The translations under genes and the position numbers were made by a program. Of a stretch of 64,000 bases of DNA, positions 33,370 to 41,672 are shown one piece after another. Position 1 is the stretch's first letter; each line of letters opens with the position of its first letter. The stretch comes from Bacillota bacterium (lineage in GTDB: Bacteria > Bacillota > Clostridia > Lachnospirales > Lachnospiraceae), in the NCBI GenBank assembly GCA_023450835.1, contig JAEXGM010000189.1:1-64000 (forward strand). Reading direction: 5' to 3'. The notes under the pieces are model-generated. The model saw only the letters and a program-made list of their open reading frames with translations. It searched no databases and was not told where the DNA came from.

Positions 33370-33555
33370 TCCATGCCACTTCCAACACATCCCATGTTTG
33401 GGCCGAGGATTTCGCAGGCACAAACATGTGTGTGAATTATGCTTTTCAATAATTCACTCTAACTGCCATATCACTTCCAACCCGTCTCATGTTTGGGCCG
33501 AGGATTTCGCAGGCACAAACATGTGCGTGAATTATGCTTTTTAATAATTCACGCA
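33370..33555 (-). repeat. Dispersed two-hairpin leader element, two tandem copies (best preserved)
   Basis: On the minus strand two 95-nt units follow each other between the VOC stop and the propeller gene. Each has GTGAATTAT...ATAATTCAC, then CATGTTTGTGCC-TGCGAAATCCTC-GGCCCAAACATG, then a tail with GTTGGAAGTG and ATGG. The units are about 90 percent identical. The VOC stop (33556) directly abuts the first unit, so the array fills an intercistronic space inside an operon. Confidence 0.9.
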
Positions 33556-34005
33556 TTACTGCCTCATATGATTTATACTTAATTCTATTCCCAGCTTCTC
33601 CTTCGCTGCCACATAGCTGTAGAACCCTGAGCCAAAGTCTCCGACATGATAGGGTTCTCCTACGCCGATAGCCTCTAACCGCTTATATATCTCCTCCGGC
33701 TCTTTGACAAAGATGCAGACATGAAATACACCGGTGCCGTTCTTCTCCAGAAAATCCCTCCAGGGGCTGCTTCCCTTTCCCGGCTCTATCAGCTCCAGAA
33801 TAATATTCTCAAGCTGGTACTTGGCTACACGGCAATCCTTATAATCCACAGGTTTACCATAGGTCACATGGGAAATACCATCAGGAAAGATTATCTCTAC
33901 TTTCTCTTCCTCAACTCCCAATACCTTAGCCCAATTCTTAAGTGCCGCATCTACATCCTCCACCACTATACAAATCTGTGTAACCGTAGAAATCTGCTCT
34001 GCCAT
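33556..34005 (-). CDS. VOC family (glyoxalase/epimerase-like) protein
   Basis: 149 aa from ATG 34005, which has GAGGAGG 8 bases upstream; the ATG at 34050 overlaps the LacI operator. Two half-barrel VOC repeats: TVTQICIVVEDVDAALKNWAKVLG with QLENIILELIEPG, and GVFHVCIFVKEPEEIYKRLEAIG with KLGIELSIN. The His and Glu positions fit a metal site of methylmalonyl-CoA epimerase/glyoxalase type. First gene of the LacI-controlled operon; substrate unknown. Confidence 0.88.
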   Translation of the reverse strand: MAEQISTVTQICIVVEDVDAALKNWAKVLGVEEEKVEIIFPDGISHVTYGKPVDYKDCRVAKYQLENIILELIEPGKGSSPWRDFLEKNGTGVFHVCIFVKEPEEIYKRLEAIGVGEPYHVGDFGSGFYSYVAAKEKLGIELSINHMRQ

Positions 34006-34035
34006 AAACCGCTCCTCCTCTTGGTAAATATAGTG

Positions 34036-34049
34036 TGTTAACGTTAACA
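34036..34049. promoter_or_regulatory. LacI-family operator at the VOC-propeller-Gfo operon
   Basis: Perfect 14-bp palindrome TGTTAACGTTAACA with a CpG centre, the typical LacI/GalR half-site arrangement, 31 bases before the VOC start. It is identical to the core of the palindrome at 35130-35143 in front of the LacI gene. Confidence 0.9.
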
Positions 34050-34064
34050 TGTTTCTTCTAATAG

Positions 34065-34094
34065 AACTGAGAAAGCATATTGCAGTTCTCAGTT
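34065..34094. other. 9-bp hairpin downstream of the LacI gene
   Basis: AACTGAGAA (34065-34073) pairs with TTCTCAGTT (34086-34094), starting 11 bases after the LacI stop. It may terminate lacI transcription, but a T run is missing. Confidence 0.5.
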
Positions 34095-34104
34095 AATTAT
34101 AAAA

Positions 34105-35097
34105 CTATATTTCTTTTACCGTTCCTCTATCCACCACCACCGGTTTTATCAAAGATTTTCCGGAAGCTGTACTATCATCAGCTATTCTTTTTGTGAGATA
34201 ATCCACCGCCTGTCTTCCAATCTCTTCGCAGGGCAGCCCCATGGAAGATATGGGAGGTGCCAGAATTGCCGACAGTGTGTTATCATACCCTATAAGTGAA
34301 AGCTCCTCCGGTATCCTGATTCCCTTCTTATAACAAAACTGCATAACACCACAGGCATATATATCTGAAGTCATAAACAGAGCTGTTATCCCGTCTTTCT
34401 CTGATAACAGTTTCGCTATTCCTTTTTCACCTTCTTCAATTGAATAGGCTTTTGCCATATAGATTCTGGAGGGTTCGGCTGAAATCCCTCTGTCCGTCAA
34501 TGCCTTACAGTATCCCTCATACCTTAGCTTTTCTACTTCATGCCAACTGTTCATGCCAAGGAAACCAATTCTTTGGTGACCTTTATTCAGGATATGTGTG
34601 ACCGCTTCATAGGCACCATTAAAATCATCCACTCCGACACAATCTACGCCCGGCAGGTTCTGCGTCCTTTCAATCATAACTACCGGAATGCCTGCAAGTG
34701 TAAATTTCTCAATGACATTGGAGGTTATAAAAGAATTGGAGGTTATAATAACGCCATCGACCTGATGGCCGATCAGCTCCTCCACCTGGCGCTTTTCTTC
34801 TTCCCTGTCACCATGACTGGCAAGAGTCAGCACATAATAGCCCTTCTCATAGGCACAGGTATCCACAGCTCTTGAAATCTGTTCAAAGAGCATATTCTGA
34901 TTAAAGAGTGTCATATGTCCGATAAGCTTGCTCCGGCTATTTTTTAGACCCTGGGCAATTTTATTGGGGACATACCCTGTTTCCTCAATGATCTTTTCAA
35001 TTTCCTTACGCTTTTCTTCGGAGACATAGCCATTCTTATGTATTACTCTACCTACGGTTGCCAGGGAAACCCCCGCCCGCTTCGCAATGTCTTCCAT
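34105..35097 (-). CDS. LacI/GalR family transcriptional regulator
   Basis: 330 aa from ATG 35097, the position matching the family's MxxEDIAKRAGVS start (IKMEDIAKRAGVSLATVGRVIH); ATGs at 35118 and 35121 are alternatives with GGAG nearby, while ATG 35154 lies upstream of the operator. HTH at residues 1-25, hinge to about 60 (GYVPNKIAQGLKNSRSKLIG), then a periplasmic-binding-protein-like sensor domain. Two identical palindromes, before its own gene and before the VOC operon, indicate autoregulation and control of the downstream three genes. The ligand is probably a sugar. Confidence 0.88.
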   Translation of the reverse strand: MEDIAKRAGVSLATVGRVIHKNGYVSEEKRKEIEKIIEETGYVPNKIAQGLKNSRSKLIGHMTLFNQNMLFEQISRAVDTCAYEKGYYVLTLASHGDREEEKRQVEELIGHQVDGVIITSNSFITSNVIEKFTLAGIPVVMIERTQNLPGVDCVGVDDFNGAYEAVTHILNKGHQRIGFLGMNSWHEVEKLRYEGYCKALTDRGISAEPSRIYMAKAYSIEEGEKGIAKLLSEKDGITALFMTSDIYACGVMQFCYKKGIRIPEELSLIGYDNTLSAILAPPISSMGLPCEEIGRQAVDYLTKRIADDSTASGKSLIKPVVVDRGTVKEI

Positions 35098-35125
35098 TTT
35101 AATTCCGGGAATACGCATCATCTCC

Positions 35126-35147
35126 AATGTGTTAACGTTAACACATT
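35126..35147. promoter_or_regulatory. LacI operator upstream of the lacI-type gene (autoregulation)
   Basis: Perfect 22-bp palindrome with core TGTTAACGTTAACA (35130-35143) and AATG/CATT ends, directly before the regulator's start codons. Confidence 0.9.
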
Positions 35148-35305
35148 CTAACATTTATTTTTCTTGTTGTCAATCTGCTGCCTTTCATCTTCCCATATTT
35201 TTTACAGCGGCAAACTCCTATCCAACAGAAGCATCTGCTTATCAGCAGCCTAACTTCCTTCGTTTCCCGGGTCATCACTGGAAAGGGAGCTGCTGCTCCC
35301 ATAGA

Positions 35306-36124
35306 TTATCCATCTATTTTTGCAGCAGCCCCTTTCTTATCCAGTTCATATTCAATACAAATAGGATATTCCCTGTTATCGCTTAGCTGCAAACTGGCAT
35401 TGATGCCATAGATTTCTTTGAGGCTCTCCTTCGTGATTACCTTAGCGGGAGATCCCATGCAAACAATCTTTCCTTCCTTCAGCCCGATAATATTGTCTGC
35501 AAAGCGGCAGGCATTATTTAATTCATGGAGCACAATGACTATGGTAATATTTCTGTTTTGGTTAAGGCGTTTTAATATTTCAAGAACCTCCAGCTGATAG
35601 GACATGTCCAGGTAGGTGGTAGGTTCATCCAGCATGATAATATCTGTTTCCTGGGCAAGAGTCATCGCAATCCAGGCTCTCTGCCTCTGGCCTCCGGATA
35701 AGGAACCTATCTCGCGGTCTGCATATTCACTCAGTTCTGTCTCTTCGATGGCCCATCTGATAATATCCTTATCATGACTTTTTAACCCGCCGATCATTTT
35801 CTGGTGTGGAAATCTTCCAAAGGCTATCAGCTCTTTTACAGTAAGTCCCGGAGGGCATACCGGTCCCTGAGGCAGAAAGGCGACCTGGGCGGCCAGTTGT
35901 TTTTCTTTCTGACTCTTCATATTCTTCCCGTTCACAAAGACATTTCCACCCCTAGGCGGCAGGATTCTTCCGATGGTTTTCAGCAGAGTTGATTTCCCAC
36001 AGCCATTGGCCCCAATAATAATACTGATTTTTCCCTTGGGTATGGACAGGTTCATATCGTTTATAACAAGGGCTTTCTCATAAGCCACAGATAAATTTTC
36101 AACACGTATAGCTTCCATATTCAT
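35306..36124 (-). CDS. Iron-siderophore ABC transporter ATP-binding protein (FecE/FhuC type)
   Basis: 272 aa. Walker A GANGCGKST (about residues 38-46), Q-loop FLPQGPVCPPG, signature LSGGQRQRAWIAMTLAQ, Walker B IIMLDEPTTYLD, switch VLHELN. The LDEPTTYLD and H-E-L-N wording is diagnostic of the FecE/FhuC/BtuD branch that imports ferric siderophores, heme or cobalamin. Last gene of a four-gene operon, 3 bases after the second permease gene; ATG preceded by a GGGG site. Confidence 0.94.
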   Translation of the reverse strand: MNMEAIRVENLSVAYEKALVINDMNLSIPKGKISIIIGANGCGKSTLLKTIGRILPPRGGNVFVNGKNMKSQKEKQLAAQVAFLPQGPVCPPGLTVKELIAFGRFPHQKMIGGLKSHDKDIIRWAIEETELSEYADREIGSLSGGQRQRAWIAMTLAQETDIIMLDEPTTYLDMSYQLEVLEILKRLNQNRNITIVIVLHELNNACRFADNIIGLKEGKIVCMGSPAKVITKESLKEIYGINASLQLSDNREYPICIEYELDKKGAAAKIDG

Positions 36125-36127
36125 TTT

Positions 36128-37138
36128 CTACAGCCCCTTTTCCTTCATCATCAAATAAATAAAATACGGTACTCCAAATACCGAAATGGTGATTCCCGCC
36201 GGTATTTCAATGGGAGAAAATAAATTTCTTGATACGGCATCAGCTAACAATACGATAATAACACTGAGTATTGCAGATACCGGAAGGTAGTTCTTATGGT
36301 AGGGGCCAACCAGCTTTCTTGCCATGTGGGGGCATATCAGGCCCAAGAAGCCAATGTTTCCCGCAAAAGCGGTCGCACCTCCGGCAAGAATCACCGCACA
36401 GCTTAAGAATTTTTTCCGTTCACCGTTTAACTTGAGTCCCAGAGCTGTACAATGCTCCTCGGATAACTGGAGAACATCCAGCTTCTTATAATTTGCCAAT
36501 ACTACGGTAAACAGGACAGCGGTAAGAGGAAGTATAATTTTGGCATAACTCCAGCCGGCTCCCCAAAGACTTCCTGATGTCCATACAAGTACCCTGTTAT
36601 AATCTCCTACGCCGCCGCGAAAAGTTACAAAGGTAATCATTGCATTAAGCCCGGCATTTAACCCCAGTCCCACCAGTAAAAGTCTTCTGGGTCTTACCCT
36701 GTCCCTGCTGGATAGCAGATAGATTACAGCGGCTGCTATCCCTGCACCAATAATTGCCATAAAAGGCAGAGCATAGACAGATAGCTTTCCTAATTCACTA
36801 TAGTAATCCGCCGTCTGCAAGGTAATAAAAATAACGGCAGCCACTGCCGCTCCGGCATTTATACCAATAATTCCGGCATCTGCCAGCTCATTTCTTGTAA
36901 TGGTCTGCAATATGGCCCCGGCGGTGGATAAGCAGACAGCTACAGATATCCCAACTAACATTCTTGGAGTCCTGATGGAAAAAAGAGCTGTATTTTGCAG
37001 CTTGGTCCCTTTCCCCAAAAAGGTCCTGATAATATCCGATGGTGATATCTTATAACTTCCCCAGCTTAAATAAAGCAGCAGAGCCCCAAGGAACAAGGCA
37101 GACAATATCACCACTGTTAAAAGTCTCTTTTTTACCAT
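36128..37138 (-). CDS. Iron-siderophore ABC transporter permease (FecCD family)
   Basis: 336 aa, about nine to ten membrane helices. FecCD motifs: IRTPRMLVGISVAVCLSTAGAILQTITRNELADAGIIGINAGAAVA at the start, SGSLWGAGW, AFAGNIGFLGLICPHMARKLVG (EAA-like coupling region) and LLADAVSRNLFSPIEIPAGITISVFGVPYFIYL. Partner of the next permease in a heterodimer. Its ATG directly abuts the upstream permease stop. Confidence 0.94.
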   Translation of the reverse strand: MVKKRLLTVVILSALFLGALLLYLSWGSYKISPSDIIRTFLGKGTKLQNTALFSIRTPRMLVGISVAVCLSTAGAILQTITRNELADAGIIGINAGAAVAAVIFITLQTADYYSELGKLSVYALPFMAIIGAGIAAAVIYLLSSRDRVRPRRLLLVGLGLNAGLNAMITFVTFRGGVGDYNRVLVWTSGSLWGAGWSYAKIILPLTAVLFTVVLANYKKLDVLQLSEEHCTALGLKLNGERKKFLSCAVILAGGATAFAGNIGFLGLICPHMARKLVGPYHKNYLPVSAILSVIIVLLADAVSRNLFSPIEIPAGITISVFGVPYFIYLMMKEKGL

Positions 37139-38131
37139 TTAACCCCTCTCTTTCCTGGCCGCAGCAATAAAAAAAGGTACCCCGATTAATGCTGTAAACA
37201 TACCAACGGGCATTTCATAGGGTGAGATTGCCAGTCTGGCGGCAATATCCGCATAGGTTAAAATGACTGCTCCTAATAAAAAGGAAGCCGGAATTACCTT
37301 TCGGTAATCTTCTCCCAGTGCTTTACGTACAATTTGAGGGACAATCAGGCCTACAAACCCAATATTTTTACCGACAGCAACTGCTGCGGCACACATGGGT
37401 ATCATGATAAGCAGGGTATATAAGCGAATCTTTTCCGGGTTCTGCCCCAATCCCACCGCCACATCATCTCCCAGACTTAAAATATTGATTTTGCCTGACA
37501 GGAGAACGGCAAGCAGCAAACCGGCCATTCCTATTATAAGAATCAGCCTGAAATCTGACCAGCCGGCATTCCGGAAGCCTCCCCCGATCCAAAAGCCTAA
37601 GAGCTGGGCTTTATTAGATAACAATCCTATAATAGTGGTGAGCGACAGAAAAAAGGTACTGAGTGCAGTACCTCCCAAAAGTATCTTTGTAATAGAACTG
37701 CTATTTGCCCCCTGAGAAAGGAAACCGATAACAAGAATTCCACTAAACACAGCACCAATAAGAGCTGCTGCCATAACGCTGCCGGTACTGATTAAAATAC
37801 CGGTGGCGTAAAAGACCGCTACAGCCAAAGTCGCTCCCTGACTGACTCCTAAAAGAGAGGGTTCCGCTATCGGATTTCTTGTTACTCCCTGAATCATAGC
37901 TCCGGTCACTCCAAGAACTCCTCCGGTAAAGAGGGCACAAAGAGCCCTTGGGATACGGACATCTCTTATAAGAGTTAATTCCAGTTCATCACTGCGGCCA
38001 AAAAGGCTCTCTCCTATCTTAGATATACTAATGTGGGCTGCCCCCAGGACAATGCCCAGAAGCAAACCCACCAGAAGAAGAAAAGTACAGCTAAGAAGAA
38101 AGATTATTGTACGTTTCTTATTTTTCTCCAT
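37139..38131 (-). CDS. Iron-siderophore ABC transporter permease (FecCD family)
   Basis: 330 aa, second FecCD subunit. RIPRALCALFTGGVLGVTGAMIQGVTRNPIAEPSLLGVSQGATLAV, GFWIGGGFRNAGW, GKNIGFVGLIVPQIVRKALGEDYR and YADIAARLAISPYEMPVGMFTALIGVPFFI are the family landmarks. It overlaps the binding-protein gene by 14 bases, typical for tight co-expression. Operon order: binding lipoprotein, this permease, second permease, ATPase. Confidence 0.94.
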   Translation of the reverse strand: MEKNKKRTIIFLLSCTFLLLVGLLLGIVLGAAHISISKIGESLFGRSDELELTLIRDVRIPRALCALFTGGVLGVTGAMIQGVTRNPIAEPSLLGVSQGATLAVAVFYATGILISTGSVMAAALIGAVFSGILVIGFLSQGANSSSITKILLGGTALSTFFLSLTTIIGLLSNKAQLLGFWIGGGFRNAGWSDFRLILIIGMAGLLLAVLLSGKINILSLGDDVAVGLGQNPEKIRLYTLLIMIPMCAAAVAVGKNIGFVGLIVPQIVRKALGEDYRKVIPASFLLGAVILTYADIAARLAISPYEMPVGMFTALIGVPFFIAAARKERG

Positions 38132-39170
38132 TTAATAACTCCACGATTTCATCCAGTAACAAATCCCTTCCAATTGAGCTGTAACCCTGTACAAAATAAG
38201 GGGAAGAAGGAAGGTTGATAACTTTACCTGCTTTCACCGCCGGAAGGCTGTTCCATATCGAATTCTCCTTCAATGCCGCCAGGTCCTCATCCGTAGCCAG
38301 TACAAAGATATAATCGGCTTTGATTTCTGCAAGCCCTTCATATGTAACTACAGGAAGACTGATGTCGCTCTGGGCAGGCATTCCTTCCGGTTTCTTTAAG
38401 CCCATATCATCATACAGAACTGTTCCGAAACCAGCTCCGTCAAAGACATAGAACTGTCCGCCGCTTGCTAAGAAGGAAAGATAGGAAGTATCTTCACCTA
38501 AACTGCTCTTAATCTTGTCGCCGTTTTCCTTTGCTTTCTTGTCATAAGCCTCAAGCCAGGTATTTGCTGCATCTTCCTTGCCAAAGAGCTTAGCAAAGGA
38601 TTTTACATCATCTTTCCAATTCAAGGCTTCCAGCTGTATCATAACGGTAGGTGCAATTTCCTTTAAGGATTCGTACATCTTTTCCTGTACGGTCGATATG
38701 ATTATCAGATCCGGGTTCAAGTTCATAATAGCTTCAACATCCATAGTATCCTGCATACTGTAACCAACTATGGCAGCACCGGCCAGGGTATCTTCCAGAT
38801 AAGAAGGAAACTTGGTGTAATCATAAGCGTCACTGTTGGCAGTCCCGACAACCTTATATCCAAGAATGGAAAGGATATCGCTGTTTCCGCTAAGATCCAC
38901 GATTCTCTGGGGATTTGCAGGTATTTCCACCTCTCCCTTTACATCCGTAACAGTTATAGTACCTTCCGTATTACCGGCAGCTTCACTTTCTGCTGCTCCG
39001 CTTCCTGTATCAGCATCCCCCGCTGTTTTTTCACTGTTTTCCTGTTTATCTGTATTTACTGCTTCGCTGCCTGCTGTATTGGCGCTGTTGTTCTTACCCG
39101 CACAGCCTGTCAGAAGCACAGTTAACAGGAACACTGTAATAAGAGTTTTAACGATGGAACCTTTTCTCAT
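38118..39170 (-). CDS. Iron-siderophore ABC transporter substrate-binding lipoprotein
   Basis: 350 aa from ATG 39170 with GAAAGAGG 5 bases upstream; the frame runs on to 39281 but that part lies over the promoter. Signal peptide at residues 1-22 with the lipobox LLTGC, so Cys23 is lipidated and the protein is anchored outside the membrane. A Ser/Ala/Glu-rich linker (about 24-75) leads to the FecB/FhuD-type domain: NPQRIVDLSGNSDILSILG, MNLNPDLIIISTVQEKMYESLKEIAPTVMI, and the C-terminal lobe with YFVQGYSSIGRDLLLDEIVELL. First gene of the operon, behind a Fur-like box. Confidence 0.93.
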   Translation of the reverse strand: MRKGSIVKTLITVFLLTVLLTGCAGKNNSANTAGSEAVNTDKQENSEKTAGDADTGSGAAESEAAGNTEGTITVTDVKGEVEIPANPQRIVDLSGNSDILSILGYKVVGTANSDAYDYTKFPSYLEDTLAGAAIVGYSMQDTMDVEAIMNLNPDLIIISTVQEKMYESLKEIAPTVMIQLEALNWKDDVKSFAKLFGKEDAANTWLEAYDKKAKENGDKIKSSLGEDTSYLSFLASGGQFYVFDGAGFGTVLYDDMGLKKPEGMPAQSDISLPVVTYEGLAEIKADYIFVLATDEDLAALKENSIWNSLPAVKAGKVINLPSSPYFVQGYSSIGRDLLLDEIVELLNGEK

Positions 39171-39279
39171 TTTGACCTCTTTCCGGTATATGCCATCTTT
39201 CTTCCTACTTCCCATAGGAAATATGCCATACCCTTTTATATGTAATTTTGTTTTATAATGCCTGCTGCAAACGAGTATC

Positions 39280-39308
39280 ATTGTAATTGATATTCATTTT
39301 CATTTCAA
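39280..39308 (-). promoter_or_regulatory. Promoter of the siderophore importer with Fur-like box
   Basis: On the minus strand: TTGAAA (39303-39308), a 17-bp spacer, TACAAT (39280-39285). The spacer reads TGAAAATGAATATCAAT, a good match to the left and central part of Fur boxes (GAAAATGATTATCATTTTC type), so iron repression by Fur is expected (inference from sequence similarity). Confidence 0.75.
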
Positions 39309-39435
39309 GCCTTGCATCTGATTTCATTCTTTTTGCATCCGATTGAAATAATTCTTGTCTTATTATCCTTGATTTATTATACTGTTTAAAGGGAAATAAC
39401 TCATAGTTAAGTTAAGGTCAAGAGGTGCCGGAATT

Positions 39436-40434
39436 ATGGTTGTGAAATCAGCAAATGAATTTAAAGACAGGGTACTAAAGGAACTTTCCTTTACTCCCTT
39501 AAAGACGGATAATTACATAATGTATTCGGATAAAAATAAACCTGAGAACGGTGTTCTGGTCAGTTATGACAGAGAAGGCTATTATAATCTGGGGATAGCA
39601 GACTATACCATACCTAAGAATTTTTCCGTTACTTTTGACAATCCTGCCCTATTAATACGTTTTGGCCTGGTTTATAAGGGAGTAACAAATTTTAAGCTTG
39701 CAGACAGCTCTCCTTCCTCCTTCTCACCCTCCTCCTTTTTCGTAATAGAGAAGGATTTAAAGGGAAAACAGGCCTGGAAGAAGGGACAGCATTTTCATGG
39801 TACGGAAGTTACCATATACGAAAGATATATTAGAGAAGTGATAGAACCGAATTTTCCCGGCATTCTTGATTTGTATAGTCTGTTTAAGAATTATACCTAC
39901 CTGTACCTGCCTTTAGAAATAGCAGATATATTGCGGAGGTTGGAAAGCCTGTCCCGTGACAATGCTTTAAACAGCATTTACCTGGAGGCCAAAATCCTGG
40001 AATGTATTGCTGTTTTGATTAACGAAGTAAAGAAATCTCCTGAAAATGCCTTCAGCAGTCAAATTAATTACGGAAATATCCGGATAGGAAACCGGCTGCT
40101 GAAACTTACCTCTTCTGATATCCGTGCCGTACAAAAAGCCCAGGAAATTATTTCTCTGGAATACAGCAATCCTCCCGGTATCAGAATTTTAAGTAAAAGA
40201 GTATTCCTAAATGAGCAGAAATTAAAAGCCGGTTTTATGAAGCAATACCACATGACCATCGGCGAATATACCACCCACGTCAGGATGATGTCCGCTGCCA
40301 ACCTGCTTTCTACCACCGATTTAAGCATTGACAGTATTGCTAAAAAAACCGGCTACGGGTACCCTGCCAACTTTTCCAAAGCCTTTCATAAATTTTATGG
40401 AAAAACTCCTTTACAATTCCGTAAGACCCAGTGA
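39436..40434 (+). CDS. AraC family transcriptional regulator (likely siderophore-uptake regulator)
   Basis: 332 aa. The C-terminal 100 residues hold the double HTH: IRILSKRVFLNEQKLKAGFMKQYHMTIGEYTTHVRMMSAANLLSTTDLSIDSIAKKTGYGYPANFSKAFHKFYGKTPLQFR. The N-terminal part is an unclassified sensor region like that of PchR/YbtA-type regulators, which bind ferric siderophores. The gene is divergent from the ferric-siderophore importer (267-base gap with the Fur-like box), so it probably activates it when the siderophore is present. Start ATG 39436 with GAGG upstream. Confidence 0.87.
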   Translation: MVVKSANEFKDRVLKELSFTPLKTDNYIMYSDKNKPENGVLVSYDREGYYNLGIADYTIPKNFSVTFDNPALLIRFGLVYKGVTNFKLADSSPSSFSPSSFFVIEKDLKGKQAWKKGQHFHGTEVTIYERYIREVIEPNFPGILDLYSLFKNYTYLYLPLEIADILRRLESLSRDNALNSIYLEAKILECIAVLINEVKKSPENAFSSQINYGNIRIGNRLLKLTSSDIRAVQKAQEIISLEYSNPPGIRILSKRVFLNEQKLKAGFMKQYHMTIGEYTTHVRMMSAANLLSTTDLSIDSIAKKTGYGYPANFSKAFHKFYGKTPLQFRKTQ

Positions 40435-40459
40435 ACAAATGTAAAAGAAGCAGGATGTA

Positions 40460-41308
40460 TTATACCTCCGCATAACAAACCCCAACCGTACCGGGCCCGC
40501 AATATACTCCTACAATGGCACTGATCTGCCCGATAAGATATACATTCCTGATACCCGGGTTCATGCGAAGTCTGCTGCATATTTTATCAGCATCCTCTTC
40601 CACATTTCCATGAATGACATAGGCATCGCATTTATTTTTAGCGGTGTACTTATCACCCATTTCTATCAGACGGTTAATGGACTTTACTCTTCCTCTGATT
40701 TTCTCACAGGTATAGCATTGTCCGAATTCATCATCAAAGCTTACAATGGGCTTGATATTAAGAATATCTCCGATGGTACCGGAGATTTTACCGATTCTTC
40801 CGCCTTTAATGGCATATTCCAGGGTACCGAATACAAAGTACATATGCACTTTCTTTTTCATTTCAGGAATTACTTTTACAATCTCTTCAAATCCAATCCC
40901 TTTTTCTATTAATTCTCCGCATTGCTTTACCAGAATTCCCTGGCAGGCAGAGGTGGATTTCGTATCATAAAGGAAGGTCTTTATCTCCGGAAATTGGCTG
41001 CTGATAAGCGCAACACCATTCACTGTCCCCGATATACCGCTGGAAATATTAATGGAAATTACATGGGTGTAATTTTCTGATTCCAGCTTTTGATACAGTT
41101 TTTCAATATCTTCCATTGCCGGCTGCGATGATGTTGGAATTTCCGTTTTCATGTTAATATAAACTTCCTGTGGTGTGATATCTATCCCGTCCGTGTATTC
41201 ACGCTCTTTGTAGATAATCTTAAAGGGCAGAACATGGACATTGTATTTTCTTAAGGTTTCCTCATCAATATCGCAAGCAGAATCTGTAATTAAAGCTATC
41301 TTTTCCAT
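40460..41308 (-). CDS. DegV family fatty-acid-binding protein
   Basis: 282 aa. DegV/FakB fold: IALITDSACDIDEETLRKYNVHVLPFKIIY at the N-terminus, EIPTSSQPAMEDIEKLYQKL, HVISINISSGISGTVNGV, and DTKSTSACQGILVKQ; the C-terminal half ends with GQISAIVGVYCGPGTVGVCY. FakB proteins hold a fatty acid for phosphorylation by FakA; clostridia carry several DegV paralogues. Start ATG with GGAGG. It converges with the AraC gene with only 25 bases between the stops. Confidence 0.93.
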   Translation of the reverse strand: MEKIALITDSACDIDEETLRKYNVHVLPFKIIYKEREYTDGIDITPQEVYINMKTEIPTSSQPAMEDIEKLYQKLESENYTHVISINISSGISGTVNGVALISSQFPEIKTFLYDTKSTSACQGILVKQCGELIEKGIGFEEIVKVIPEMKKKVHMYFVFGTLEYAIKGGRIGKISGTIGDILNIKPIVSFDDEFGQCYTCEKIRGRVKSINRLIEMGDKYTAKNKCDAYVIHGNVEEDADKICSRLRMNPGIRNVYLIGQISAIVGVYCGPGTVGVCYAEV

Positions 41309-41672
41309 CTATCCTCCATACCTTTCTTCAACCATTCCTTGTCCAATTTTCATCTATATATCAAGTGGGCGTTTATACTGTAATATCAACATTATCATAC
41401 ATGGTTATTATAACCAGATTAGCACGTTTTTGACATCAAATCAAGTATCTGATTCTTAGGGTGTATCTGAAAACTCCTCAAAACTGCTCCTTGTCTCCCG
41501 CAAAGCGGAACATTGGGCCTGTCCACAAGCAGTTTTATAATACGCTCCAGTAATACAAATGTCAGGCAGTATAAAATGTAAAAATTTATTAAAACAGGTA
41601 GCTAAAACTCCCGAAACATGATACAATGCAATTAGTCCGAATACGGACTATATAGTAAGGAGGCATTATCCT
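41309..41672. other. Divergent DegV/MarR intergenic region with long-range inverted repeat
   Basis: AAAACTGCT (41480-41488) and AGCAGTTTT (41528-41536) are inverted around a GC-richer segment with its own CCGC/GCGG stem; the stretch starting GGGTGTATCTGAAAACTC (41459) resembles the outer end of an insertion element, but no transposase or target duplication is seen. The MarR promoter and operator lie at the right end. Confidence 0.5.
41619..41650 (+). promoter_or_regulatory. MarR-MATE promoter (extended -10) and MarR operator
   Basis: TG-A-TACAAT (41619-41627) is an extended -10 element. The palindrome TAGTCCG-AATA-CGGACTA (41633-41650) starts 6 bases downstream, over the expected transcription start, a typical repressor position. 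Confidence 0.8.

Noticed and set aside
33263..33544. 93-codon plus-strand frame
   Set aside because: Runs antisense through two copies of the dispersed element; the repeated peptide comes from the repeat.
33370..33555. Tandem 95-nt units considered as a CRISPR array
   Set aside because: Only two units, directly adjacent with no unique spacers, and no cas genes; the same unit occurs singly elsewhere.
38118..39281. Long form (387 aa) of the binding lipoprotein
   Set aside because: The upstream start lies on the -10 box and would put the signal peptide 38 residues inside; ATG 39170 has a good ribosome binding site.
41459..41540. Possible insertion-sequence end
   Set aside because: There is an inverted pair AAAACTGCT/AGCAGTTTT and a GGGTGTATCTGAAAACTC start, but no transposase frame or target-site duplication; reported only as intergenic structure.
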